Below are positions 1 through 7,972 of a stretch of DNA of 41,665 nt, piece after piece. Source of the DNA: Chloroflexota bacterium (lineage in GTDB: Bacteria > Chloroflexota > UBA6077 > FW602-bin22); assembly GCA_004297775.1 (NCBI GenBank), contig SCUE01000016.1, forward strand, positions 1 to 41,665, in the 5' to 3' direction. The notes beneath the pieces are model-generated. The model ran no database searches. It had not been told where the DNA came from and was given only the letters and a program-made list of their open reading frames with translations. Position 1 is the stretch's first letter; the number at the start of each line of letters is the position of its first letter. A program made the position numbers and the translations under genes.

Positions 1-75
1 AGCATCTTTCAACTCGGCCTTCAGGCAATTCTGCGCGGCTTCACCAACGACACCGCGCTCCACTGCACCTTCCAT
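1..75 (-). CDS. 5' end of an unidentified protein (runs off the left edge)
   Basis: On the minus strand an ATG at 75 is preceded by a strong Shine-Dalgarno (GGGGGAGGAG ends directly before it) and opens 25 codons without a stop before the window edge. The visible residues begin MEGAVERGVVGEAAQNCL and continue with an acidic/alanine-rich stretch. That is too little to assign a family. The ribosome binding site and open frame are the only support. Confidence 0.4.
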   Translation of the reverse strand, partial: MEGAVERGVVGEAAQNCLKAELKDA

Positions 76-120
76 CTCCTCCCCCTCACCCGCCCAACAT
101 TAAAACTGTCGTGATGTCAG

Positions 121-214
121 ACGCCTACTGCTGGGAGAGGGGAGGGACGCCGATGCAAACCCTGACCCTCTCCCAAACGCCTACGGCTAGGAGGGGGGAG
201 GGACGCCGATCCAA
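121..214. repeat. REP-like palindromic element with a 56-bp direct repeat
   Basis: Two imperfect copies of a ~38-bp unit start at 121 and 177. Both contain ACGCCTAC then a purine-rich run and GGGAGGGACGCCGAT. Between them lies CCCTGACCCTCTCCCA, which can pair with the purine-rich run of the second copy. The same building blocks (AGGGACGCC and CTGACCTTCTCCCA) recur at 19125-19180, so this looks like a dispersed repeat family and not a chance repeat. It sits directly upstream of the zeta-toxin-like gene. Confidence 0.55.
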
Positions 215-243
215 GACGGCCGCGAGAGTGTTGTGGTATTGGC

Positions 244-855
244 GTGAGTGAGCCAGAGGGTCAGCCTCGGATCGTGATCATCGGCGGCCCGAGTGGCGCG
301 GGCAAGACCACGGCGTCCCGACAACTCCTGGTAGGTGAACTCACGGTCGAGACATTCGTGAATGCGGACGAGCTCGCGCGGCACATTCTGCCGGGCGATC
401 CGGGGTCCGCCGCGATCGCGGCCGGTCGTGCGATGCTGACACGGCTCGACGAACCGCGGCGGACCCGCGTATCCATGGCAATCGAGACGACAATGTCCGG
501 CCGTTCGCTGGCCGTCTGGCTGAGGGACGCATTTGCGGACGGGCACCGCGTCCACGTGATCTACCTATGGCTGTCAGGCCCGGATGCGGCAGTCCGACGC
601 GTGGCCGAGCGCGTCAGCCACGGCGGGCACCACATTCCGGATGACGTGGTACGCCGACGCTAAGCGGCTGGTCTCCGCAGTTCTCTCGCGATCTATCGTG
701 ATCTCGGTTCCACATGGGCCGTCCACGATGCGAATGTCAGGCAGCGCCGGATGGTCGCCCAGGGCTCGCGCGATCCTGAAAACAGCCTGATCACGGATAA
801 TCGAACGTGGCGACGTTTGCACGCACAGGTGGAGATAAATGCCGATCAGGCGTGA
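244..855 (+). pseudogene. Zeta-toxin-like P-loop kinase, interrupted by an in-frame TAA
   Basis: The first 139 codons (GTG start 244, stop TAA 661-663) encode an AAA/zeta-toxin-type kinase of the COG4185 kind. The Walker A is GGPSGAGKTT near residue 16, NADELA follows near 40, ETTMSGRS near 80, and the conserved GGHHIPDDVVRRR comes at the break. Family members continue with an aromatic residue and then about 60 residues. Here the codon after VVRRR is TAA, and the same frame carries on with AAGLRSSLAIYRDLGSTW up to a TGA at 853-855, which matches the expected C-terminal half (GLxxFxxxYRxLxxxW). I therefore read it as one 203-codon gene with a nonsense change at a Tyr/Phe codon. Family members phosphorylate UDP-sugars or small substrates and often act as toxins. 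A truncated product would lack the C-terminal helices. A sequencing error is possible. Confidence 0.75.
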
Positions 856-1255
856 GGTGTTTACGCGAGGGGTTCCTGGCTGGAACAGCGAGGCGCTCGA
901 TCGCGCGATGAGCGATTCGGCGATTGACGCGGGACTCGATCACCTTCGGGCCGGTTGGCCAATTGTCATCTTCGAGAATGGCGAGATTCGCCGACTGTTC
1001 GGTGAGCAGATCGAGGAGGACATCTTGCGAGCATGCGCCGAACGCGGCGATTCGCTGGTGCAGTATCGAAGGCGAATACGCGCGGCGATGCTCGCGGCGC
1101 TGGGCGCGGGCAAACCGTATGTCGTGGCGCGGAATGGCGCGCTCTTCACGCTGCGTGGCGAGGAAATCGTGCGCGAGTTGAACGAATTGTCGGCCCAGAT
1201 CAGCGGCATTCTCGAACGCGCGCGACGACGTCGGCGGCATGGCGCTCGTCTATAG
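839..1255 (+). CDS. Small partner of the zeta-like kinase, duplicated GxP motif
   Basis: 138 residues. The ATG at 839 has GGTGGAG just upstream and overlaps the last 17 bases of the full-length kinase frame, so the two were translationally linked. The protein holds two similar ~40-residue halves: AGWPIVIFENGEIRRLFGEQI (residues about 39-59) and AGKPYVVARNGALFTLRGEEI (about 90-110), each followed by an acidic helix. COG4185-type kinases are often encoded beside a small protein with one such 'GxPhhhxxxG' strand pair, so this may be the cognate antitoxin or regulator; that role is inferred. The C-terminus is a short Arg-rich tail. It remains open even though the kinase is broken. Confidence 0.7.
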   Translation: MPIRREVFTRGVPGWNSEALDRAMSDSAIDAGLDHLRAGWPIVIFENGEIRRLFGEQIEEDILRACAERGDSLVQYRRRIRAAMLAALGAGKPYVVARNGALFTLRGEEIVRELNELSAQISGILERARRRRRHGARL

Positions 1256-1373
1256 AGCGCGCGGTCGTGCATCTTGCGCTGTTCCGCCAGCGACGCTCGA
1301 CACGAGGCGGTGGTTCCGTACGCAGGCCGGAGCTTCGGGCAAGCTGGCATCGCGATCGGGCGCGATAGATCTT

Positions 1374-1389
1374 TGTTTCACGTGAAGCC
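1374..1389. promoter_or_regulatory. Candidate parS site (ParB binding)
   Basis: TGTTTCACGTGAAGCC matches 13 of 16 bases of the widely conserved parS consensus TGTTTCACGTGAAACA and keeps the whole 10-bp palindromic core TTCACGTGAA. It lies in a non-coding stretch (1256-1500) between the kinase partner gene and leuB, about 5.6 kb from parB. No other feature is seen in that stretch. Confidence 0.65.
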
Positions 1390-1500
1390 TCGCCGCGAAC
1401 CCGGACTTTCGCGACGCGGTTTCGCGATAATCTCGGCGAAATCCCGCGGCCCCGGCCAACGCGCGCTCGGGTGAACGGACGAAATAGGAGCCTCTTCACC

Positions 1501-2583
1501 TTGGTTACTGCCCGAATCGCGGTTCTGCCTGGCGACGGCGTCGGCGAAGAGATCACGCGTGCGGCGATCGCCGTTCTCGACGCAGTCGCGGCCCGTGGCG
1601 GACACTCGTTTTCGTACTCGTTTGGCAAGATCGGCGGCGCCGCCATCGACGCCCACGGCACCGCGCTGAACGACGAGACGCTGGCCGATTGCGGTCAGAG
1701 CGCGGCCATCTTGCTCGGCGCCGTCGGTGGGCCGAAATGGGATGACCCGCGCGCATCGGTGCGGCCAGAGCAGGGACTCCTGCGAATCCGAAAGGAGCTC
1801 GGCCTCTACGCGAATCTGCGGCCGGTGCGGTTGTTCAGCGCATTGGTCGACGCGTCACCGCTCCGCCGACAGATCGTCGAGGGAACCGATCTGCTGGTCG
1901 TTCGTGAGTTGACGGGTGGCTTGTACTTCGGCAAGCCGAGCGAGCGGCGGGACGGACCGCACGGTCGCGAGGCGGTCGACACGCTGGCCTATGACGAGAC
2001 CGAGGTGCGACGGGTCGTGCGCGCGGCCTGTCGCCTCGCCCAGGGTCGGCGCAAGCACCTGACGTCGGTCGACAAGCAGAACGTCCTGGCAACGTCGCGG
2101 CTGTGGCGCGAAGTCGCGATCGAGGTCGCGGCCGAGTTCGCGGACGTGACGGTCGAGCACATGCTCGTGGATACCGCCGCGATGCGACTCGTTCGACAGC
2201 CAACGTCATTCGACGTCATCGTCACTGAGAACACGTTTGGCGACATCCTCACTGACGAAGCGTCGATGCTGGCCGGCTCGATGGGACTTCTTCCGTCGGC
2301 GAGCCTGGGAGATGGGGAGCTCGGCCTCTACGAGCCGATTCATGGCTCGGCGCCGAGCCACGCTGGCAAGGACGACATCAACCCGATCGCGATGATTCTT
2401 TCGGCCGCTATGCTGCTGCGCTATTCGCTCGATCTCGACGCCGAGGCTCGCTCGATCGAGGCCAGCGTGCAGCGAACGCTCGATGACGGCTTCCGTACCT
2501 ACGACATCATGGGCGCCGGCGACGGACGCCACAAGGTGGGGACGCAGGCGATGGCGCGCGAAATCGCGTCGCGACTGGGTTGA
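1501..2583 (+). CDS. leuB: 3-isopropylmalate / 3-methylmalate dehydrogenase
   Basis: 360 residues. Oxidises and decarboxylates 3-isopropylmalate (leucine) and, in citramalate-route bacteria, erythro-3-methylmalate (isoleucine), using NAD. Visible hallmarks are PGDGVGEEIT at the N-terminus, GAVGGPKWD, the substrate-binding EQGLLRIRKELGLYANLRP, RELTGGLYFGKP, SVDKQNVLATSRLWREV, and the metal/cofactor block ENTFGDILTDEASMLAGSMG followed by EPIHGSAPSHAGKDDINP. The start is set at TTG 1501 because AGGAG lies 10 bases upstream and it places the first strand at the usual distance; a GTG at 1471 in the same frame is the alternative. The stop overlaps the start of cimA by one base (TGATG), so the two are coupled. 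No leuC/leuD is seen nearby, so the isomerase must be encoded elsewhere. Confidence 0.95.
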   Translation: MVTARIAVLPGDGVGEEITRAAIAVLDAVAARGGHSFSYSFGKIGGAAIDAHGTALNDETLADCGQSAAILLGAVGGPKWDDPRASVRPEQGLLRIRKELGLYANLRPVRLFSALVDASPLRRQIVEGTDLLVVRELTGGLYFGKPSERRDGPHGREAVDTLAYDETEVRRVVRAACRLAQGRRKHLTSVDKQNVLATSRLWREVAIEVAAEFADVTVEHMLVDTAAMRLVRQPTSFDVIVTENTFGDILTDEASMLAGSMGLLPSASLGDGELGLYEPIHGSAPSHAGKDDINPIAMILSAAMLLRYSLDLDAEARSIEASVQRTLDDGFRTYDIMGAGDGRHKVGTQAMAREIASRLG

Positions 2584-4175
2584 TGCCGGACGTCTTCCTC
2601 TACGACACGACGCTGCGCGACGGCGCGCAGACCGAGGGCATCACATTTTCAGTCGCAGACAAACTGAAGATTCTGACCCGCCTCGATGAGTTCGGATTTC
2701 ATTACATCGAGGGCGGTTGGCCGGGCGCGACACCGAAGGATTCGGAGTTCTTCGTCCGCGCGCGCGACGTGCCGCTTCGAAACGCGCGGCTCGCCGCGTT
2801 CGCTTCGACCCGCCGGCCGGGCGGACACGTCGAATCCGATCCGACCGTTCGGGCGCTGATCGATGCCGCGACACCGGTCGTCGCCGTCGTCGGGAAGAGC
2901 TGGACCCTGCACGTGACCGATGTGCTACGGACGACGCTGGACGAGAACCTGGCGATGATTCGCGATACGTGCCAGTACCTGCACGCGATAGGCCGGGAGG
3001 TGGTGTACGACGCCGAGCATTTCTTCGACGGCTACCGGGCGGATCCGCGCTACGCGCTGGAGTCGATTCGGTCGGCCTTCGACGGTGGCGCGGATTGGCT
3101 CGTCCTCTGCGACACGAATGGCGGCTCGATGCCTGGCTTCGTCGCCCGGGTCGTGACCGAGGTTCGACTGGCATTGCCCAACGCCCGTATCGGCATCCAC
3201 CCCCACAACGATTGTGAATGCGGTGTCGCGAACGCGCTGGCGGCGGTCGAAGCCGGCGCGACGCAGGTGCAGGGCACGATCAACGGTTACGGCGAGCGCA
3301 TCGGCAATGCGAATCTGATCTCGATCGTCCCGAATCTTCAGGTGAAGATGGGGCTCACGTGCGTTGACGAGGCAAGCATCGCTCAACTCACCAAACTCAG
3401 CCAGTTCGTCGCCGAAATCGCGAACCAGATTCCGAGTCCGAATCAGCCCTACGTCGGATCGACCGCGTTCGCGCATAAGGCTGGCCTGCATGCCAACGCG
3501 GTGCTGAAGACGTCAGCTTCGTTCGAGCACATCGATCCAGCCCTGGTCGGCAATCGCCAGCGCATACTCATTTCGGAACTCGGCGGCCGAAGCAACATCG
3601 AATCGAAGCTGGCGCAGTTCGGCATCGATGTCTCGGGCGACGAGGGCGTGCTTCGGCGCATCAGCGCCCAGGTGAAGGAGATGGAGTCGCGCGGCTTCCA
3701 GTACGAGGCGGCCGACGCATCCTTCGAGCTGCTGGCGCGCCGCGCGTTGCCAAACTATAAGGCGCCGTTCGAATTGCTGGATGTGCTCGTGCTGGTGGAG
3801 AAGCGCAGGGGCGTCGAGATGTTGGCCGAGGCGACGATCAAGATTCGGGTCGGCGATGCCGTGATGCACACCGCCGCCGAGGGCAACGGTCCGGTCCACG
3901 CGCTGGACGGCGCGATGCGGAAGACGCTCCTGGGGTCCTATCCCGAGCTCGCCGCGGTCGAACTCATCGACTTCAAGGTGCGAGTCGTCGATCAGACCGC
4001 GGGAACCGGCACCGTCGTGCGCGTGTCGATCGAGTCGAGCGACGGGCACGCGACGTGGTCGACCGTCGGTTCGTCGGGCAATATCATCGAGGCGAGCTGG
4101 CTCGCGTTGGCAGATTCGATGGAGTTCGCGCTGCTTCGCGCGGGCCGAGAGATGCCGAGCCTGGCGACCGTATAA
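2583..4175 (+). CDS. cimA: (R)-citramalate synthase
   Basis: 530 residues. Condenses pyruvate with acetyl-CoA to citramalate, the threonine-independent entry into isoleucine synthesis. The catalytic TIM barrel opens with LYDTTLRDGAQTEGITFS, the variant typical of CimA rather than LeuA. It carries the metal-binding HPHNDCECGVANALAAVEAGA and the NGYGERIGNANL motif. The C-terminal third (about residues 390-530) is the LeuA-type allosteric domain, ending ADSMEFALLR. ATG 2583 overlaps the leuB stop; an in-frame TTG at 2580 is possible. Pairing with leuB supports the isoleucine role, since LeuB works on the downstream 3-methylmalate. Length is normal for CimA. Confidence 0.93.
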   Translation: MPDVFLYDTTLRDGAQTEGITFSVADKLKILTRLDEFGFHYIEGGWPGATPKDSEFFVRARDVPLRNARLAAFASTRRPGGHVESDPTVRALIDAATPVVAVVGKSWTLHVTDVLRTTLDENLAMIRDTCQYLHAIGREVVYDAEHFFDGYRADPRYALESIRSAFDGGADWLVLCDTNGGSMPGFVARVVTEVRLALPNARIGIHPHNDCECGVANALAAVEAGATQVQGTINGYGERIGNANLISIVPNLQVKMGLTCVDEASIAQLTKLSQFVAEIANQIPSPNQPYVGSTAFAHKAGLHANAVLKTSASFEHIDPALVGNRQRILISELGGRSNIESKLAQFGIDVSGDEGVLRRISAQVKEMESRGFQYEAADASFELLARRALPNYKAPFELLDVLVLVEKRRGVEMLAEATIKIRVGDAVMHTAAEGNGPVHALDGAMRKTLLGSYPELAAVELIDFKVRVVDQTAGTGTVVRVSIESSDGHATWSTVGSSGNIIEASWLALADSMEFALLRAGREMPSLATV

Positions 4176-4331
4176 CCGGACAACAGTACGGTGAGAAATC
4201 GTCGGCGACCCTGGTATGCCATTTGACCATGGACCGCGTACTCCTTCGGCGGCGTGTCGTGGCGTGCCGCGTGAATGCCGTCAGTTCTGTACACTGGCCG
4301 AAGTTCCCGCAACGCACGGAGGGTGAGAGAC

Positions 4332-5207
4332 ATGACTGATTCGCCGCGGTTCGCGGTCGGTGGCGCTCTGTTCGGTCGAACCGAGGTCGAAGACATCGCG
4401 ATGATCGCCCGACACGGCTTTCCGGGATTCGAGCCGTATCGTGGCCAACTGATGAACTGGCTCGAGCGCCCGCTCGATTTGAAGCGCGTGCTGGACGACC
4501 ACGGTGTCAGGCTCATCACCTGCTCGAACGGCGGACCAAACCAATCGGTCGAGTTCATCGATCCGACCGCTCGTCAGAAGACGATCGACGATCACGTCGC
4601 GTTCGCGCGCGACTTTCTGGCCGTATTTGGGTGTACCCACTTCAAGATCAACATGGGGCGGCGCCCGGACCACGCGACGACCGCCGATGAGTTGGCGTCG
4701 ATCTGTGGGACACTCAACGCGCTGGGTCGTCGTGTCAAGGAGGAACTCGACATCAGCCTCGGTGCGCACGCGCACATCTGGGGACCGGTCGAGCGCCCTG
4801 GTGAAATCGACGCAATCATGGCTGGAACGGACCCGCGGTACGTCTGGTTCTTGCCCGATACGGCCCAGATCAATCTCGGCAGCGGAGACCCGGTCGCGAT
4901 CGTGCGACGGTACTACGACCGTGTGATCGCCGTGCACTTCAAGGATAGCCGTCCACAGTACCGTGGCTGGACCGGCGCAACGCCGACTCAGGAACAGCAC
5001 CGCGAACGGATCCTGTACCAGGATCTTGGGTCCGGCGGCGTCGATCACGAAACGATCTACGCCGACCTGCTCAAGGCCGGCTACTCGGGCTGGATCACGC
5101 TCGACCTCGATCCGCCGCGCGCGAACGAGGGTGAGGGTTCGCCGGAGGACAAGCTGCTCATCAACAAGAGGTATCTGACCGATGTTCTGAAAGTTGCGCG
5201 TCTGTAG
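4332..5207 (+). CDS. Sugar phosphate isomerase/epimerase family TIM-barrel protein
   Basis: 291 residues, xylose-isomerase-like TIM barrel of the IolE/IolH type. Barrel-end residues that normally bind a divalent metal are visible in the C-terminal half: LGAHAHIWGPVE, FLPDTAQINLGSGDP, VIAVHFKDSRPQYRG and a final strand WITLDLD. The loop HFKDS with the later LGSGGVDHETIYADL is typical of the family. The ATG at 4332 is chosen because GGAGGGTGAGAGAC precedes it; an upstream in-frame start at 4275 would add 19 unlikely residues. A TACACT box at 4290 may serve as -10. The 155 bases before it hold nothing else. The substrate cannot be told from sequence. Confidence 0.85.
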   Translation: MTDSPRFAVGGALFGRTEVEDIAMIARHGFPGFEPYRGQLMNWLERPLDLKRVLDDHGVRLITCSNGGPNQSVEFIDPTARQKTIDDHVAFARDFLAVFGCTHFKINMGRRPDHATTADELASICGTLNALGRRVKEELDISLGAHAHIWGPVERPGEIDAIMAGTDPRYVWFLPDTAQINLGSGDPVAIVRRYYDRVIAVHFKDSRPQYRGWTGATPTQEQHRERILYQDLGSGGVDHETIYADLLKAGYSGWITLDLDPPRANEGEGSPEDKLLINKRYLTDVLKVARL

Positions 5208-5233
5208 GCGTAACGGCACCCGCCGGACGGGTT

Positions 5234-5944
5234 GTGATTTTGGACGAGCGAGCCCATATCCGGACAACGTTCCGATTCTTGACGAATGACTTCGAATGCG
5301 CGTGGGATGCCATGGCGCGCACGCCGGACGCTGTTGCCACCGGGCGCGGTAATTACCTGTTTGCACTGCAGGCGATGGTCCTTCTTGAGTGGGCCTCGCG
5401 GCTGTGCCACGCTCGTGGCACAGCCCTCGAACAACTGTCGTTCGCGCTTGAACAACGGAACCCGCGCTACTTCTGCCAGCTACCTGACGTCGTAGACAGG
5501 CCTTCCGAGTTTGATCTGCCGGGACCGGTCGGGCGCTCCCCCGGAATGGGCTGGCTTCTTCAGGCGATCTTCGATCTCGTCCGAAATGGCCAGGCACACC
5601 GCTATGAGCAGCTATCGGCGGATCTGACGGGTGACTCTCGTTTCCACATTGCGTTGACCGGTGCCACGTTTGGCCGAACGATCAGTTCTGTGGCAGATGG
5701 CATCACCAATGTCGGGCCGCCATCCAACCACCTGCGCGTCGACCTCGGAGGAGATGACGAGAGAGATGTCATTCTTACGGTCAGGCCGGAGGTTCTGTTT
5801 CTCGACCTCAAGGTGGCGATTGTGGAATCTGGGGTTCTTGAGTCCGGCGCAAGCGTGGCGGGATTCAAACGTCCTCAGGGGGTGAAAGCCTGGCAGTTCG
5901 ATTCGAACGCGATCTATTCAGCCCTTTCACCGGGAAGCAACTAG
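5234..5944 (+). CDS. Uncharacterised protein
   Basis: 236 residues, GTG start. I do not recognise the family. The N-terminal ~110 residues look helical (FLTNDFECAWDAMAR, LFALQAMVLLEWASRLC), and the C-terminal half is richer in strands (HLRVDLGG, DVILTVRPEVLFLDLKVAIVESGV). There is no signal peptide or membrane segment and there are no clear catalytic motifs. It follows the isomerase by only 26 bases and could be co-transcribed. Codon use is less GC-biased at third positions than in its neighbours, which may mean it was acquired. Confidence 0.6.
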   Translation: MILDERAHIRTTFRFLTNDFECAWDAMARTPDAVATGRGNYLFALQAMVLLEWASRLCHARGTALEQLSFALEQRNPRYFCQLPDVVDRPSEFDLPGPVGRSPGMGWLLQAIFDLVRNGQAHRYEQLSADLTGDSRFHIALTGATFGRTISSVADGITNVGPPSNHLRVDLGGDDERDVILTVRPEVLFLDLKVAIVESGVLESGASVAGFKRPQGVKAWQFDSNAIYSALSPGSN

Positions 5945-6048
5945 CACTAGCGTCCCCATTGGGGCGTCACGGCGGCGGCACGCGTTGCCTGGCGGCGACG
6001 GAACGCGAGTCGCTCCTCTTGCGTGACGTCGATGGCACCGCACATGTG

Positions 6049-6831
6049 CTATCGCCGCGTCGCGTTGGCCTTGAGCGGTGTCAACTCGGTCGAACCGATG
6101 AAGACGACGTGTGGCGATTGGGTGACGGGTTGCGCGATGGCGTCGAGGATCGCGTGGGCCATGTCGGCCGTCGTCGGTAAGGTCCCGACTTCGGACCGGC
6201 GCATCTCTATAAGACCGGGCGTCGCGCGGTCCATGAGTCGCGGCACGATGGTGTCCTCGATCAGATCGCCGCTGACGATCGCCAGCCGGACACCTCGGTC
6301 GCTCATTGGGCGCTCCAACGATCGCAGTGCGATCTCGCCGGCGTGCTTGCTCTGGGCGACCGGTTCGTAGGCCGGTGGTTGTTTCACCTGCCCGTAGAAG
6401 TGAGCGAGGTGGCTCGTGACGTGCACGATCGCGCCACCCGCGCGCATCCTAGGCAACGCGCGCGTCGCCAGATCGTACGGCGCATCGCGATTCACTTTCA
6501 TCGGGTAGGCGGGGTCGGCCACGACGAGGTCTTTCTCCATCCCTCCGGATGCGTTTAGGACCAGGATGTCGATTCGACCCAACTCGGAAATCACCTGGTC
6601 GATCATCGCCTGATTGGCCGTCGAGTCGGTGATGTCGGCCTGAATGGCGATCGCGCGGACACCGTGCCGCCGCGCCTGCGACGCGATGTCTTCGGCCCGG
6701 CGACCCTTGTTTCGATAGTTCACGGCCACGTCGGCGCCGGCACGCGCCAGCGCCAGGACCGTTGCCGCGCCGACGCCGCGCGATCCTCCCGTGACAATTG
6801 CGACTTTTCCCGCGAGGACTGCTTCCCCCAC
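6049..6831 (-). CDS. SDR-family NAD(P)-dependent oxidoreductase
   Basis: 260 residues, Rossmann-fold short-chain dehydrogenase. The cofactor motif TGGSRGVGAA is near residue 14, followed by NADPH-type basic residues in NYRNKGRRAEDIA, then the D-I-T of the adenine pocket and LVLNASGG in place of the usual NNAG. The expected catalytic Ser is in HVTSHLAHF. In the active-site region the YxxxK pair appears as PVAQSKHAGE, so the Tyr is not at its usual place (a Tyr sits four residues before in AYEP). It may be a divergent or non-catalytic member. GTG 6831, with GGGGGAA upstream, starts the conserved fold; the frame upstream is open but not conserved-looking. It diverges from parB. Confidence 0.85.
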   Translation of the reverse strand: MGEAVLAGKVAIVTGGSRGVGAATVLALARAGADVAVNYRNKGRRAEDIASQARRHGVRAIAIQADITDSTANQAMIDQVISELGRIDILVLNASGGMEKDLVVADPAYPMKVNRDAPYDLATRALPRMRAGGAIVHVTSHLAHFYGQVKQPPAYEPVAQSKHAGEIALRSLERPMSDRGVRLAIVSGDLIEDTIVPRLMDRATPGLIEMRRSEVGTLPTTADMAHAILDAIAQPVTQSPHVVFIGSTELTPLKANATRR

Positions 6832-6903
6832 TGATTCCCCCAGTTCGCTCAGGAACGGAAACACATTCGGTCCGGGATGGGTACGGCGAAACCGGCCGGT
6901 CCG

Positions 6904-6909
6904 TATAAT
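6904..6909 (+). promoter_or_regulatory. -10 box upstream of parB
   Basis: A perfect TATAAT occurs in the divergent region between the SDR gene and parB, giving a leader of roughly 45 bases to the GTG at 6961. No good -35 is visible at 17 bases. Confidence 0.5.
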
Positions 6910-6960
6910 GGCGCCGTTGGAATTTCCGATGCGGATCGGCGCCACCGTTGGGGCGTTGTC

Positions 6961-7842
6961 GTGAGCGTGCTGCGCGGTCGTGGCCCGCTTGGTCGCGGGC
7001 TGGGCGCCCTTCTGCCAAACAGCGGCGGCACCTCGGATGCCGATATCGACGCGATCGTGCGCAATCCACGCAATCCGCGCCAGCACGTCGATCCGGCGAC
7101 GCTACGCGAGCTGGCCGAATCGATCCGGGTTCACGGCGTGCTGCAGCCTCTGGTCGTGCGCGAAGTGCCAGGTGGGCCGTCTCGCCGCTTCGAACTGATC
7201 GCTGGCGAGCGGCGCTGGCACGCCGCGCGCCTGGCGGGACTCCAGCGCGTGCCGGTCGTCGTGAAGGACGTGACGCCGCAGGCCCAGATCGAACTCGCGC
7301 TGGTCGAGAACATTCAGCGCGCGGATCTCAGTCCTCTCGAGGAAGCGGCCGCCTACCGCCAGCTCATCGAGGAGTTTGGACTGACGCACGAGGCGCTGGC
7401 GACCCGCGTCGGCAAGAATCGGGTCACGATCACCAATACGCTGCGCTTGATCGCACTGCCGGAGGCGGTGAAGACGGCGTTGGCCGCGACGGAGATCACC
7501 GAGGGACATGCGCGCGCGCTGTTGGCGTTGCCGAACGATGAGGCCCGCATTCAGGCGCTTCGCCAGGTGAAGAACCTGCGGTTGTCGGTGCGCCAGGCAG
7601 AGGAGTTGGTTCGACGATGGGGCGAAGGGTCACGCGCGGAAGCGCCCGGCGGCGACGCCTCGCGAGAGGGGCGCGTCGCGTCGCTCGAAACACGCGCGCT
7701 CGAAGAGCAACTGCGGACCACTCTCGGCACCAAAGTATTGATCCGGCGCGGCCGTCGTGGCGGCACGGTCGTCATCCACTTCTACTCCGACGAGGAGCTG
7801 GAAGGTATCGTCGATCTGATCGCGCGACCGCGCGGTTCATAG
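6961..7842 (+). CDS. parB: ParB/Spo0J family chromosome partitioning protein
   Basis: 293 residues. CTP-dependent DNA clamp that loads at parS and spreads. The N-terminal CTPase motifs are all visible: HGVLQPLVVR (C1), GERRWHAARLAGLQRVP (C2) and VENIQRADLSPLEEA (C3). They are followed by the helix-turn-helix LTHEALATRVGKNRVTITN that reads parS and, after a short linker, a C-terminal dimerisation domain. The N-terminal RGPLGRGLGALL is the usual ParA-stimulating peptide. GTG 6961 is chosen because it begins just before that peptide. No parA lies next to it, so it is an orphan copy here. parS-like sequences are found at 1374 and at 7894. Confidence 0.93.
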   Translation: MSVLRGRGPLGRGLGALLPNSGGTSDADIDAIVRNPRNPRQHVDPATLRELAESIRVHGVLQPLVVREVPGGPSRRFELIAGERRWHAARLAGLQRVPVVVKDVTPQAQIELALVENIQRADLSPLEEAAAYRQLIEEFGLTHEALATRVGKNRVTITNTLRLIALPEAVKTALAATEITEGHARALLALPNDEARIQALRQVKNLRLSVRQAEELVRRWGEGSRAEAPGGDASREGRVASLETRALEEQLRTTLGTKVLIRRGRRGGTVVIHFYSDEELEGIVDLIARPRGS

Positions 7843-7893
7843 CGCGGCGCGAGGCCCGGTCTGACGCGGTCACGGTTGCTTCAGAGCGGCCAA

Positions 7894-7909
7894 TGTTTCA
7901 CGTTTTACA
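7894..7909. promoter_or_regulatory. Degenerate parS-like sequence just downstream of parB
   Basis: TGTTTCACGTTTTACA matches parS at 13 of 16 positions, with the three mismatches in one half-site. It lies about 50 bases after the parB stop in the convergent gap. With one intact half-site only, binding is uncertain. Confidence 0.4.
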
Positions 7910-7915
7910 GATCGC

Positions 7916-7942
7916 ACAACCGTATAACTACACGGCGGTTGT
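7916..7942. terminator. Hairpin between convergent genes
   Basis: ACAACCG (7916-7922) pairs perfectly with CGGTTGT (7936-7942) around a 13-base loop, placed between the 3' ends of parB and the minus-strand zinc-ribbon gene. There is no clear U-run on either side, so a terminator role is tentative. Confidence 0.35.
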
Positions 7943-7972
7943 CATCGCGCCCTCGCCGCAGGACCGAACGCC

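Noticed and set aside
661..663. Stop-codon recoding as an explanation of the in-frame TAA (and of TAG at 28202)
   Set aside because: Two different stop codons are involved, both in toxin-antitoxin genes, and other genes in the window end normally with TAA, TAG and TGA. Simple gene decay fits better.
4281..5597. A 438-codon minus-strand frame opposite the TIM-barrel gene and its neighbour
   Set aside because: It spans two real plus-strand genes and the gap between them, with Arg-rich composition and no motif.
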